This document shows positions 8,271 through 13,400 of a stretch of DNA of 23,815 nt, one piece after another. Origin of the DNA: a virus. Position 1 is the first letter of the stretch. Each line of letters opens with the position of its first letter. A program made the translations under genes and the position numbers. Where the stretch lies: positions 1 through 23,815 of IMG/VR virus record IMGVR_UViG_3300040815_001330; one strand, 5' to 3'. The notes below the pieces were generated by a model. It saw only the letters and a list, made by a program, of their open reading frames with translations, had not been told where the DNA came from and made no database searches.

Positions 8271-8280
8271 TGTATAAATA
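8250..8280 (+). promoter_or_regulatory. Promoter of the tmRNA gene, sigma70 and T4-late boxes superimposed
   Basis: TTGACA (8250-8255), 17-base spacer, TATAAA (8273-8278), giving a near-consensus sigma70 promoter about 20 bases ahead of the acceptor piece. The same -10 continues as TATAAATA (8273-8280), the exact T4 late promoter box, so the gene could be transcribed both early by host polymerase and late by a gp55-type sigma. Confidence 0.75.
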
Positions 8281-8346
8281 GTATTGTAACGTTGAAGCAA
8301 TTCAAACGACATTCTGGACCCGGGGGCGGTACCCGGCGACTCCACC

Positions 8347-8409
8347 AAAAATACATTCTGCTTACTGTATAGCAGAAGCAACAGGCTGATAAACTGGGAA
8401 TGTATTTTT
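8347..8409 (+). other. tmRNA intervening segment with 12-bp processing stem
   Basis: AAAAATACATTC (8347-8358) and GAATGTATTTTT (8398-8409) are perfect complements, so the segment between acceptor and coding pieces folds back directly on the acceptor end. A second hairpin (CTGCT/AGCAG, 8358-8362 and 8371-8375) lies inside. In permuted tmRNA genes this segment is removed to give two RNAs. Confidence 0.85.
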
Positions 8410-8500
8410 GATGGGGTCGAAATAGGATCGACAGGTGTTTAATAGGGTTAGTGGAGTTACCGGGATGTAAGCGCCGTTACCGCGAACAAACATTCTAAAT

Positions 8501-8542
8501 GCAAACGCAAATAGAGCGCCAGAAATGGCAATGGCAGCCTAA
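8501..8542 (+). other. tmRNA tag reading frame (ANANRAPEMAMAA)
   Basis: Fourteen codons from resume codon GCA to TAA encode ANANRAPEMAMAA. With the alanine carried by tmRNA the full tag has 14 residues, the same length as the Caulobacter tag, and it shares the AN-N start. It ends MAMAA where many tags end in LAA or VAA. Confidence 0.9.
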
Positions 8543-8590
8543 GTAAAAGGCTTCCGGGGTTAGAGGAGCCCCTAGCAACAGAATGCTCCT

Positions 8591-8613
8591 CACTGCTACA
8601 CTTTAACGCAGTG
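8591..8613 (+). terminator. Hairpin after tmRNA, probable terminator
   Basis: CACTGC (8591-8596) pairs with GCAGTG (8608-8613), followed by a short T-rich run (TCTTTACTT). It could be the tmRNA terminator or the last stem of the precursor. Confidence 0.5.
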
Positions 8614-8620
8614 TCTTTAC

Positions 8621-8649
8621 TTGACTTTACACTTTTTCCATGCTATATA
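8621..8649 (+). promoter_or_regulatory. Sigma70-type promoter behind the tmRNA
   Basis: TTGACT (8621-8626), 17-base spacer ending in TGC, TATATA (8644-8649) with TATAAT overlapping three bases on. It should drive the membrane-protein genes from 8677 and possibly the pseudoazurin gene. Confidence 0.75.
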
Positions 8650-8676
8650 TAATACACACACAAAAAAGGATTTATT

Positions 8677-9039
8677 ATGAATACCTCTCCAAAGCCCATT
8701 GGTTGGGCAACTACTATCTCAACACTAGCTGCTATTCCTAAAGACATGTGGGACAGCGTAATGACCATTGAAAAATCACCACTACGCAACTTAGACCCTA
8801 TGGTAGCACATATGATTTTCCAGTGTCTATTCTTTATCTGGAGCGGCTTGTTTGCTGTGATGATCGGCAGCTATATGGCGTTTGGCATTAGTGCAGTATT
8901 CCATATGGCTCTTATCACTGGTGTAACACTTACAGCAGTGACATTCCGTCAAGCAGAAAACAATCCAGAATCAATCAACAAACTGCTCAAGAGCGGTAAA
9001 AAGTATAACGGTCGAGCAGCAGATGGAGAACATGTATAA
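8677..9039 (+). CDS. Inner-membrane protein, two transmembrane helices
   Basis: A 120-residue protein with two hydrophobic segments, roughly residues 46-65 (MIFQCLFFIWSGLFAVMIGS) and 67-88 (AFGISAVFHMALITGVTLTA), separated by a very short turn, so a helical hairpin with both ends on the same side. The N-terminus (PIGWATTISTLAAIPKDMWD) is amphipathic and the C-terminus is basic and polar. AAGGA precedes the start. The hairpin size would fit a holin-like or host-membrane effector, but there is no specific motif. Its stop overlaps the following small membrane gene (TAATG). Confidence 0.75.
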   Translation: MNTSPKPIGWATTISTLAAIPKDMWDSVMTIEKSPLRNLDPMVAHMIFQCLFFIWSGLFAVMIGSYMAFGISAVFHMALITGVTLTAVTFRQAENNPESINKLLKSGKKYNGRAADGEHV

Positions 9040-9191
9040 TGTTTAAAGGACTAGCACTATCATTTTTCGTTATAATTCTGATGTTTACAGTAGTACCCAT
9101 TGGCATAACTATACTCACCTTGGGTGTAGATGAATATGCTAGTAACTGCAAGCAAGCAATTCATATGCCATGTTTTGGTTTAAGCGAATGA
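9039..9191 (+). CDS. Small single-pass membrane protein (50 residues)
   Basis: A short gene starting at ATG 9039, one base inside the previous stop (TAATG), ending at TGA 9189-9191. Residues 4-30 are hydrophobic (GLALSFFVIILMFTVVPIGI onward), followed by a short polar tail with two cysteines (EYASNCKQAIHMPCFGLSE). It fills what would otherwise be a 130-base gap and is coupled to genes on both sides (its stop forms ATGA with an ATG at 9188). Coding status rests on this packing and on the clean membrane segment; no family recognised. Confidence 0.6.
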   Translation: MFKGLALSFFVIILMFTVVPIGITILTLGVDEYASNCKQAIHMPCFGLSE

Positions 9192-9409
9192 AACCAAACA
9201 ACAACTTTGAACTTACAGTAAGAGACATTGAAGTCATTGAATCAGCACTACGAGCAAAAGCTGGACGCAGAGGAATGGCTATTGTTCAAGGTGAAACATC
9301 GCCTCAGCTCAAAGCAGAAATGCATGAACTACAAGAACTACTAGGCAGAATACACAATCAAAAGAATTGGTACAAGCCCAAAGACGACCGCTTTCAAGGA
9401 GGCGGATAA
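9170..9409 (+). CDS. Hypothetical small helical protein
   Basis: A 79-residue protein with a helical middle (FELTVRDIEVIESALRAKAG, then QLKAEMHELQELLGRIHNQK) and a glycine-rich end. Two starts are possible: ATG 9170 gives MFWFKRMKPN, and ATG 9188 makes an ATGA overlap with the preceding stop; neither has a Shine-Dalgarno sequence, so coupling is likely. The helices look like a two-helix coiled-coil hairpin. Its style is that of short conserved proteins in marine T4-like phages, with no known function. Confidence 0.65.
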   Translation: MFWFKRMKPNNNFELTVRDIEVIESALRAKAGRRGMAIVQGETSPQLKAEMHELQELLGRIHNQKNWYKPKDDRFQGGG

Positions 9410-9431
9410 CCATATACGAAAGGAACATGAT

Positions 9432-9872
9432 ATGGCAAGACTACTAACGACTATTGGACTATTAATGGCAATGGCAACAAGTGCATTTGCAGAAGATGTT
9501 ACACTAGAAATGTGGAACAAAGACCCAGACGACAAAAAACGCAAAATGGTTTTCTCACAAGAGATTGTAACTATTGATGTAGGCGAAAGTGTTACTTGGT
9601 TGGCAACAGACAAAGGCCACAATGTACAAATGATTGATGGACCAGACGGTGTTAAACTGCCAGGTAAATCAAAAGTATCAAAAGATATAACACTGTCATT
9701 TGACACACCAGGTGTCTATGTATATGTTTGTACCCCACACGCAAGTATGGGTATGATCGGTATTGTTGTTGTCGGTGAACTTACACAAGAAGCTATTGAC
9801 GCAGTGCGTGACGCAAAACTACGTGGCAAGTCAAAGAAAAAGTTTGAGGCTCTGTTAGCAGAACTACCTTGA
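9432..9872 (+). CDS. Pseudoazurin-type blue copper protein, exported
   Basis: A periplasmic electron carrier of the cupredoxin family. Residues 1-20 are a signal peptide (basic start, LLTTIGLLMAMATSAFA, cut before ED). The mature part has the type 1 copper set: H63 in KGHNVQMIDG, then C100-TPH103-ASMG-M108, the same C-x2-H-x4-M spacing as pseudoazurin. The length (146, mature about 126) and the helical C-terminal extension (TQEAIDAVRDAKLRGKSKKK) are also pseudoazurin features. Pseudoazurins pass electrons between membrane complexes and periplasmic reductases or oxidases. AAAGGA lies upstream of the start. In a phage it would act in the host periplasm during infection, presumably to keep respiration going; that role is inferred. 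Confidence 0.93.
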   Translation: MARLLTTIGLLMAMATSAFAEDVTLEMWNKDPDDKKRKMVFSQEIVTIDVGESVTWLATDKGHNVQMIDGPDGVKLPGKSKVSKDITLSFDTPGVYVYVCTPHASMGMIGIVVVGELTQEAIDAVRDAKLRGKSKKKFEALLAELP

Positions 9873-10081
9873 ACTGGATCGAAATAGATAAAATGCTCTA
9901 CGGCATTATAGCACGACATGATGCCGTAGAGGACATGCTCAAAGAAGCTAAGACACAATTCAAGTGGACGGATTCACAAGCACAAGCAGCACTAAAACCG
10001 TTGCTCAAACGCAACAACTTTGAAGAAGTTTTACCCAAAATCATTAAAAAGACATCAAAACGCTCGACAAAACGGAAGTAG
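9869..10081 (+). CDS. Hypothetical small basic protein
   Basis: A 70-residue protein that begins at TTG 9869, forming a TTGA overlap with the pseudoazurin stop; ATG 9893 is the alternative. Helices in the middle (HDAVEDMLKEAKTQFKWTDS, then QAQAALKPLLKRNNFEEVLP) lead to a strongly basic tail (KKTSKRSTKRK). The basic tail suggests nucleic-acid contact, but no domain is recognised. It is followed by an intrinsic terminator, so it closes the cluster that starts at 8677. Confidence 0.6.
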   Translation: MNWIEIDKMLYGIIARHDAVEDMLKEAKTQFKWTDSQAQAALKPLLKRNNFEEVLPKIIKKTSKRSTKRK

Positions 10082-10101
10082 ATGTTATAACTATTATAGT
10101 G

Positions 10102-10129
10102 AAAGGGCAAGTGTGGTTACTTGCCCTTT
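10102..10129 (+). terminator. Intrinsic terminator
   Basis: AAAGGGCAAGT (10102-10112) and ACTTGCCCTTT (10119-10129) form an 11-bp perfect stem with a 6-base loop. The T tail is part of the stem. Confidence 0.8.
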
Positions 10130-10149
10130 ACTATGTATATACATATTAA
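10121..10149 (+). promoter_or_regulatory. Weak sigma70-like promoter for the porin-like gene
   Basis: TTGCCC (10121-10126), 17-base spacer, TATTAA (10144-10149), overlapping the 3' arm of the terminator. A 12-bp palindrome ATGTATATACAT (10133-10144) fills the spacer and could be an operator. Confidence 0.4.
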
Positions 10150-10164
10150 AAAAGGAACTAAAAT

Positions 10165-10959
10165 ATGCGTAATGTATTTATTACAACAGTAGCCGCTATG
10201 GCTATTTCAACAGCAGCATTTGCTGAAGACACAGCAACTCCAGTAATGGGTCCTGTTATCTCAGGTGAAGTATCACTTGACTTTGCTGAAACAGCAAACG
10301 ACAAAATTGGCGGAACAATGGGTCTTGACCTAGGTGTAGACGTAAGTGGAATGGCAACTGTAGATTTAGACTTTAGTGCAACAGACGGCAACTCTGTAAC
10401 ATTAGACAACTGGACAGTTGGTACAACAATGGGTACTATAGCAATGGCATTTGGTGATGACAATGGTGTAATGCCAGGCGCTGAAGGTGAGCAAACACTA
10501 GCAGCACCAGCAATGACTGAGTCACTACAAGTAACAACAGGTGCAGTAAGTGTAGCAGTTGGTCTTACAGACTGGACAACAGACATCACAGACGTAAGCA
10601 ACATTCAAGGCGCTTACACATTGAACGTAGCAAACCTAGATGTAACAGCAGCAGCTGACTACAACTTGGACAGTGAAAACACAGTACTAGGTGCAGGTGT
10701 AGGTGGACTAGACTTAGGCGTAGCATCACTAGGCGGCGCAATGACTTACGATGTAGATGGTGAAACATTTGGTTTTGAAGGTGTAGCAACAACAGGTGGC
10801 TTAACAGCATACCTAAACGGTGACGACACAGATGCACTACAAAACATCGGTGGTGAGTATGAAGTAAATGTAAATGGTGCAACATTTACAGCAGGTGCAA
10901 ACTATAACATCGATACAGAAGACTTTGCTCCAACAGCAAGCATTGGCTTTGCATTCTAA
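10165..10959 (+). CDS. Outer-membrane beta-barrel, porin-like
   Basis: A 264-residue protein with a clear signal peptide (MRNVFITTVAAMAISTAAFA, cut before ED). The mature chain is a succession of short amphipathic beta strands rich in Gly, Ala, Thr, Asp and Asn, with alternating hydrophobic residues (GAMTYDVDGETFGFEGVATT). It ends TASIGFAF with a terminal Phe, the signal read by the BAM machinery for outer-membrane insertion. Length and composition are those of a small alphaproteobacterial porin. It is very acidic and has no Cys. AAAGGA precedes the start, and strong terminators flank the gene on both sides, so it is a single-gene transcript. A phage could use it to replace a host porin, alter uptake or block superinfection; the role is inferred. 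Confidence 0.82.
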   Translation: MRNVFITTVAAMAISTAAFAEDTATPVMGPVISGEVSLDFAETANDKIGGTMGLDLGVDVSGMATVDLDFSATDGNSVTLDNWTVGTTMGTIAMAFGDDNGVMPGAEGEQTLAAPAMTESLQVTTGAVSVAVGLTDWTTDITDVSNIQGAYTLNVANLDVTAAADYNLDSENTVLGAGVGGLDLGVASLGGAMTYDVDGETFGFEGVATTGGLTAYLNGDDTDALQNIGGEYEVNVNGATFTAGANYNIDTEDFAPTASIGFAF

Positions 10960-10983
10960 GTTAAACACATAAATTACGGCAAC

Positions 10984-11005
10984 AAGGGGCGTTTCGGCGC
11001 CCCTT
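10984..11005 (+). terminator. Intrinsic terminator of the porin-like gene
   Basis: AAGGGGCG (10984-10991) and CGCCCCTT (10998-11005) with loop TTTCGG, followed by TATTCTT. GC-rich stem in AT-rich surroundings. Confidence 0.85.
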
Positions 11006-11010
11006 TATTC

Positions 11011-11040
11011 TTGACTAAATAATATGGGTACGTTATTTAG
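11011..11040 (+). promoter_or_regulatory. Upstream element, copy 1: palindrome CTAAATAA...TTATTTAG
   Basis: CTAAATAA (11015-11022) and TTATTTAG (11033-11040) are perfect inverted repeats separated by TATGGGTACG. The same element recurs at 11697-11722. Copy 1 also fits a sigma70 promoter (TTGACT 11011-11016, 17 bases, TATTTA 11034-11039), but the -35 is not kept in copy 2. CTAAATAA also resembles a T4 late box. Confidence 0.6.
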
Positions 11041-11056
11041 ACCGGAGAATTATAAA

Positions 11057-11650
11057 ATGTGGAAATGGATAGGATATATCACAGCAGTCTTGCCTTTGAT
11101 TGGTGTGTTGTACGGAGGTCTTAGAATCGCCAGTGATCTACAAACTTCGCTTGAACAGTCTATACAGACATCAGCAGATGCTCACGCAAGGATAGATTCT
11201 ATTGCACAATCTCAAAAAGACATCAACAAGCAACTATTAGATTTACAGTCAATCAGTGCTGAAGTAAACGGAATTGTAGGATCATTAGAGCGTCAGAAAA
11301 ATGACTCAGTCACACGTGGTCAATTGGACACATTAAGAGATCAACTCTCAGCACTGAAAGAATCAATCAGTGCTGAAGTGAACGGAATCGTAGAATCATT
11401 AGAGCGTCAGAAAAATGACTCAGTCACACGTGGACAGTTGGACACATTAAGAGATCAAATCTACGCACTGAGAGACACACTTGAACAGATGCGTAACCTG
11501 TCAAACAAAGTTTCAGATATCTACAGCAGACTTGACAAGATAGAACGTGAAGTTAACAACACACAGATAGATGATGATAAACGCATCCACAATGCCTTGA
11601 AGGACATTGAAGAAATATTTAGACGGTTAGATAGAGCTAATATTGATTAG
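11057..11650 (+). CDS. Membrane-anchored coiled-coil protein with internal duplication
   Basis: 197 residues from ATG 11057, which has GGAG at 11044-11047 and opens straight into a membrane helix (MWKWIGYITAVLPLIGVLYG). An in-frame ATG at 11024 would add 11 residues, but it lies inside a repeated palindrome and has no Shine-Dalgarno, so I reject it. After the membrane segment the chain is one long polar coiled coil. A 38-residue unit (starting ISAEVNGIV, with SLERQKNDSVTRGQLDTLRD) is present twice in tandem, then the coil continues to the C-terminus. The topology suggests a single inner-membrane anchor with a rod in the cytoplasm or periplasm. Function unknown; a spanin-like or membrane scaffold role is possible but unsupported. 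Confidence 0.8.
   Translation: MWKWIGYITAVLPLIGVLYGGLRIASDLQTSLEQSIQTSADAHARIDSIAQSQKDINKQLLDLQSISAEVNGIVGSLERQKNDSVTRGQLDTLRDQLSALKESISAEVNGIVESLERQKNDSVTRGQLDTLRDQIYALRDTLEQMRNLSNKVSDIYSRLDKIEREVNNTQIDDDKRIHNALKDIEEIFRRLDRANID
11252..11479 (+). repeat. 114-bp tandem duplication inside the coiled-coil gene
   Basis: Copies at 11252-11365 and 11366-11479 with few differences, mostly silent or conservative (for example AAACGGAATTGTAGG against GAACGGAATCGTAGA). The period is 38 codons, so frame and coil register can be kept. The low divergence suggests a recent event. Confidence 0.9.
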
Positions 11651-11664
11651 GCAAACACAACACT

Positions 11665-11689
11665 AAAAGGTCGCCTTGTGCGGCCTTTT
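11665..11689 (+). terminator. Intrinsic terminator of the coiled-coil gene
   Basis: AAAAGGTCGC (11665-11674) pairs with GCGGCCTTTT (11680-11689), one G-U pair, 5-base loop, T tract running to 11692. Confidence 0.88.
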
Positions 11690-11696
11690 TTTACGG

Positions 11697-11722
11697 CTAA
11701 ATAATATGGGCACATTATTTAG
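11697..11722 (+). promoter_or_regulatory. Upstream element, copy 2: palindrome CTAAATAA...TTATTTAG
   Basis: CTAAATAA (11697-11704) and TTATTTAG (11715-11722) with centre TATGGGCACA. It matches copy 1 at all but two bases over 26, and like it sits between a terminator and a Shine-Dalgarno sequence (AGAGGG). The ATG inside it opens only a short frame, so the element is not coding here. Confidence 0.65.
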
Positions 11723-11734
11723 AGGGAATCAAAA

Positions 11735-12211
11735 ATGCAAACACAAAATGAATATGACGTAGTACTACTTAAATGCGTAGACGGCGACACAGTAGATGTA
11801 GATATCGATCTAGGATTTGGCGTATGGCTTAAAGACGAGCGTGTACGCATTATGGGCATTGACACTCCAGAGTCAAGAACATCAGACAAAGTAGAAAAAG
11901 TATTTGGCACAGCAGCTAAGAATAGACTAAAAGAACTATTAGAAAATGGCGGCAAGTTAATCACAACAGAAAACAAAAGCGGCGAAGATATGAAAGGCAA
12001 GTTTGGACGTATCCTAGGCGACTTCCGTACTCCGTCAGGAGATTTAGTAACAGACATTATGATCTCTGAAGGACATTGTGTAGCATACTTCGGCGGATCA
12101 AAAGAAGAAGTCCAAGGCAAACATCTGGTAAATAGAAGCAAGCTATTGCGTGAAGGTGTTGTAAGTCAAGAAGACTACGATGCCGCAGTTGCACTTATGG
12201 AAGGTAAGTAA
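11735..12211 (+). CDS. Thermonuclease-family (SNase-like) nuclease
   Basis: A 158-residue protein of the staphylococcal nuclease fold. It has KCVDGDTVDVDIDLGFG (Ca-binding Asp in DGDT), ERVRIMGIDTPES (catalytic Arg, second metal Asp, catalytic Glu), and GKFGRILGDF (second catalytic Arg), so the active-site set of Arg-Glu-Arg and metal Asp residues is complete. It would cut DNA or RNA to 3'-phosphonucleotides with Ca2+. No signal peptide is present, so it acts in the cytoplasm, unlike the secreted staphylococcal enzyme; host nucleic-acid breakdown for nucleotide recycling is a sensible role. AGAGGG precedes the start, and the stop overlaps the next gene by one base. Confidence 0.93.
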   Translation: MQTQNEYDVVLLKCVDGDTVDVDIDLGFGVWLKDERVRIMGIDTPESRTSDKVEKVFGTAAKNRLKELLENGGKLITTENKSGEDMKGKFGRILGDFRTPSGDLVTDIMISEGHCVAYFGGSKEEVQGKHLVNRSKLLREGVVSQEDYDAAVALMEGK

Positions 12212-12447
12212 TGTCATTTAATACTAGTAGACATGCAATAAACGAAGTCAATGGATGGGTAGCAGGAAGACTAACCAACATACGAAGGCAACTCAAAGCA
12301 ACTGATCCTGAAGATCCGATGTATGAGTATCTACTAGAAAGAATAGCATACCATGAAAAGTTTATTGATGCACGTAATAGTATGATCGGCAAAGAACTAC
12401 CACCTGATAAAAGGGCTGTAAAACGTCATTTAATCAACAAAGAATAG
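12211..12447 (+). CDS. Hypothetical helical protein
   Basis: A 78-residue protein that starts on the last base of the nuclease stop (TAATG). It is almost all helix (AINEVNGWVAGRLTNIRRQL, then YEYLLERIAYHEKFIDARNS) with a charged, proline-containing end (GKELPPDKRAVKRHLINKE). No signal peptide or membrane helix. Coupling suggests it works with, or is simply expressed with, the nuclease. No family recognised. Confidence 0.7.
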   Translation: MSFNTSRHAINEVNGWVAGRLTNIRRQLKATDPEDPMYEYLLERIAYHEKFIDARNSMIGKELPPDKRAVKRHLINKE

Positions 12448-12448
12448 G

Positions 12449-12477
12449 TTGACATTCAACTAAACTCCTGCTATATT
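12449..12477 (+). promoter_or_regulatory. Sigma70-type promoter inside an inverted repeat
   Basis: TTGACA (12449-12454), 17-base spacer ending TGC, TATATT (12472-12477), predicted start near 12484. The spacer and first -10 bases are also the 5' arm of the hairpin at 12462-12506. Confidence 0.85.
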
Positions 12478-12506
12478 ACTTAGAGTAGAAACACTAGCAG
12501 GAGTTT
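12462..12506 (+). terminator. Inverted repeat: terminator / RBS-masking hairpin for read-through RNA
   Basis: AAACTCCTGCTA (12462-12473) and TAGCAGGAGTTT (12495-12506) are perfectly complementary over 12 bp, followed by more T. In RNA coming from the nuclease operon this is an intrinsic-terminator-like stem that also hides the AGGAG of the next gene. RNA started at the internal promoter lacks the 5' arm and leaves AGGAG free. Confidence 0.75.
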
Positions 12507-12510
12507 TTTT

Positions 12511-12864
12511 ATGACAATGCAACTAGTTGGTCCTTATATGACTACCACTCGTTACAATCGTAAACAGAAACAAAGCAAAAACAAAAGACTACAAAACGCA
12601 CAAGCAGAACATGAGCAGTGGCTTGTAAAGATGGGTGTAGGCAAAAGCACAGCCAAACACACAAATGAGATACCAGATTATAAAACAAGTAACACAGTAC
12701 CACTAAGCAACAAGATTGCAGGCCACGGTCCTGCAAAAGAATCATTGACGTATTCAGGCGAGCGTCAGTTGTTAGGTATTGCAACTATGCATAAAAGTAA
12801 TATGGTACCAATCTTCGCAGATAAAAAAGAAGATGCAAAAGACATCGCAAGTATGCGTCGATAA
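12511..12864 (+). CDS. Conserved hypothetical protein of marine T4-like phage type
   Basis: A 117-residue basic protein. The N-terminal third is very rich in Lys, Gln and Asn (TTRYNRKQKQSKNKRLQNAQ), followed by EHEQWLVKMGVGK, then a likely disordered middle, and it ends KKEDAKDIASMRR. I associate this layout with a conserved small protein of T4-like cyanophages and SAR11 phages, but I know no function for it. AGGAG is 7 bases before ATG 12511 (with a T tract between). Expression appears gated by the inverted repeat described above. The sharp C-terminal motif suggests a conserved binding peptide. Confidence 0.75.
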   Translation: MTMQLVGPYMTTTRYNRKQKQSKNKRLQNAQAEHEQWLVKMGVGKSTAKHTNEIPDYKTSNTVPLSNKIAGHGPAKESLTYSGERQLLGIATMHKSNMVPIFADKKEDAKDIASMRR

Positions 12865-12890
12865 ACAAAATCAATCATTGAGGTAAGAAC

Positions 12891-13388
12891 ATGAAGTTTT
12901 ATATTATGGCAGCAGTAATGCTGATTGTAGCCAATGTGGCACAAGCACAAACTACAAACTTGTACACAGAAGAAGACTATCCACAAGCGTATTGTATGGC
13001 GCTGAATATCTACTATGAGGCTCGTGGTAGTAACTTGGCAGATCGTGTGGCAGTAGCAGACGTGGTGCAAAATCGTGTGCGAGACACACGTTATCCTAAT
13101 ACTATTTGCGAAGTAGTTAAGCAAGGCAGGCAGCATCCTAGTGGTGCAATGATACGTAACCAGTGTCAATTCAGCTGGTATTGCGATGGAAAAAACGACA
13201 GGCCACAAAATGAAGATTTATGGATTGATGCACAAATGTTAGCATATCAAATGGTGTTTGAAGACAAATATCGTGGCATCACAGAAGGTGCTACACACTA
13301 TCACGCTACATATGTAAAGCCAAGCTGGGCATCGACACTACAACTAGTCGGTAGGATAGGTGCGCACATTTTCTATCGTTGGGAATAG
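12891..13388 (+). CDS. SleB-type cell wall hydrolase, exported
   Basis: A 165-residue protein with signal peptide (MKFYIMAAVMLIVANVAQAQ) and a Hydrolase_2 (SleB/CwlJ) domain over the rest: MALNIYYEARGSNLADRVAV holds the conserved Glu (E43), followed by VVQNRVRDTRYP, CQFSWYCDG and the C-terminal GATHYHATYVKPSW and GAHIFYRWE. The family cuts peptidoglycan as lytic transglycosylase-type enzymes. With a Sec signal it can reach the periplasm without a classic holin pore, so it is a good candidate for the phage lysis enzyme, although a role in local wall opening for export of the curli-like proteins cannot be excluded. GAGGTAAGAAC gives a good Shine-Dalgarno. Confidence 0.9.
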   Translation: MKFYIMAAVMLIVANVAQAQTTNLYTEEDYPQAYCMALNIYYEARGSNLADRVAVADVVQNRVRDTRYPNTICEVVKQGRQHPSGAMIRNQCQFSWYCDGKNDRPQNEDLWIDAQMLAYQMVFEDKYRGITEGATHYHATYVKPSWASTLQLVGRIGAHIFYRWE

Positions 13389-13400
13389 CATAAATATAGT

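Larger units (their letters stand above)
8298..8592 (+). ncRNA. ssrA: Circularly permuted two-piece tmRNA (alphaproteobacterial type)
   Basis: Rescues stalled ribosomes and tags the nascent peptide. The acceptor piece comes first: T-arm stem CCGGG/CCCGG (8320-8324, 8332-8336) with 7-base loop GGCGGTA, acceptor strand CGACTCC (8337-8343), A, then encoded CCA (8345-8347). After a 65-base intervening segment the coding piece begins at 8413 with GGGGTCG, which pairs fully with CGACTCC (one G-U), followed by the D-loop-like GGATCGACAGG. GT-GTTT-AAT (8435-8443) pairs with ATT-AAAC-AC (8300-8310) with single-base bulges, giving helix P2 between the two pieces. The tag frame is at 8501-8542, followed by a small hairpin (AGCCT/AGGCT) and a pseudoknot formed by GGG (8556 on) with CCC and GAGGAGC (8563-8569) with GCTCCTC (8585-8591). 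The outer ends of both mature pieces are approximate. This order occurs in alphaproteobacteria and in some cyanobacterial and betaproteobacterial lineages. It fills the only long gap between protein genes here. Confidence 0.93.

Noticed and set aside
8271-8676. Possible tRNA genes in the long gap
   Set aside because: The CCA end and T-arm belong to the permuted tmRNA acceptor piece; no separate cloverleaf could be found here or elsewhere in the window by eye.
10158-10604. Minus-strand frame of 148 codons
   Set aside because: Antisense to the porin-like gene; its Ser/Val/Pro-rich product is a by-product of the Gly/Ala/Thr-rich sense strand.
10484-10800. Short direct repeats in the porin-like gene
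   Set aside because: They come from recurring GlyAla/ThrAla codons of beta strands, with no constant period; no CRISPR or tandem array.
11024-11056. Extra 11 N-terminal residues of the coiled-coil protein
   Set aside because: They are encoded by a palindromic element that recurs at 11697 without coding; ATG 11057 has GGAG and begins at the membrane helix.
12765-13208. Minus-strand frame of 147 codons
   Set aside because: Antisense to the SleB-type gene and the gene before it; crosses their boundary and has no ribosome site.
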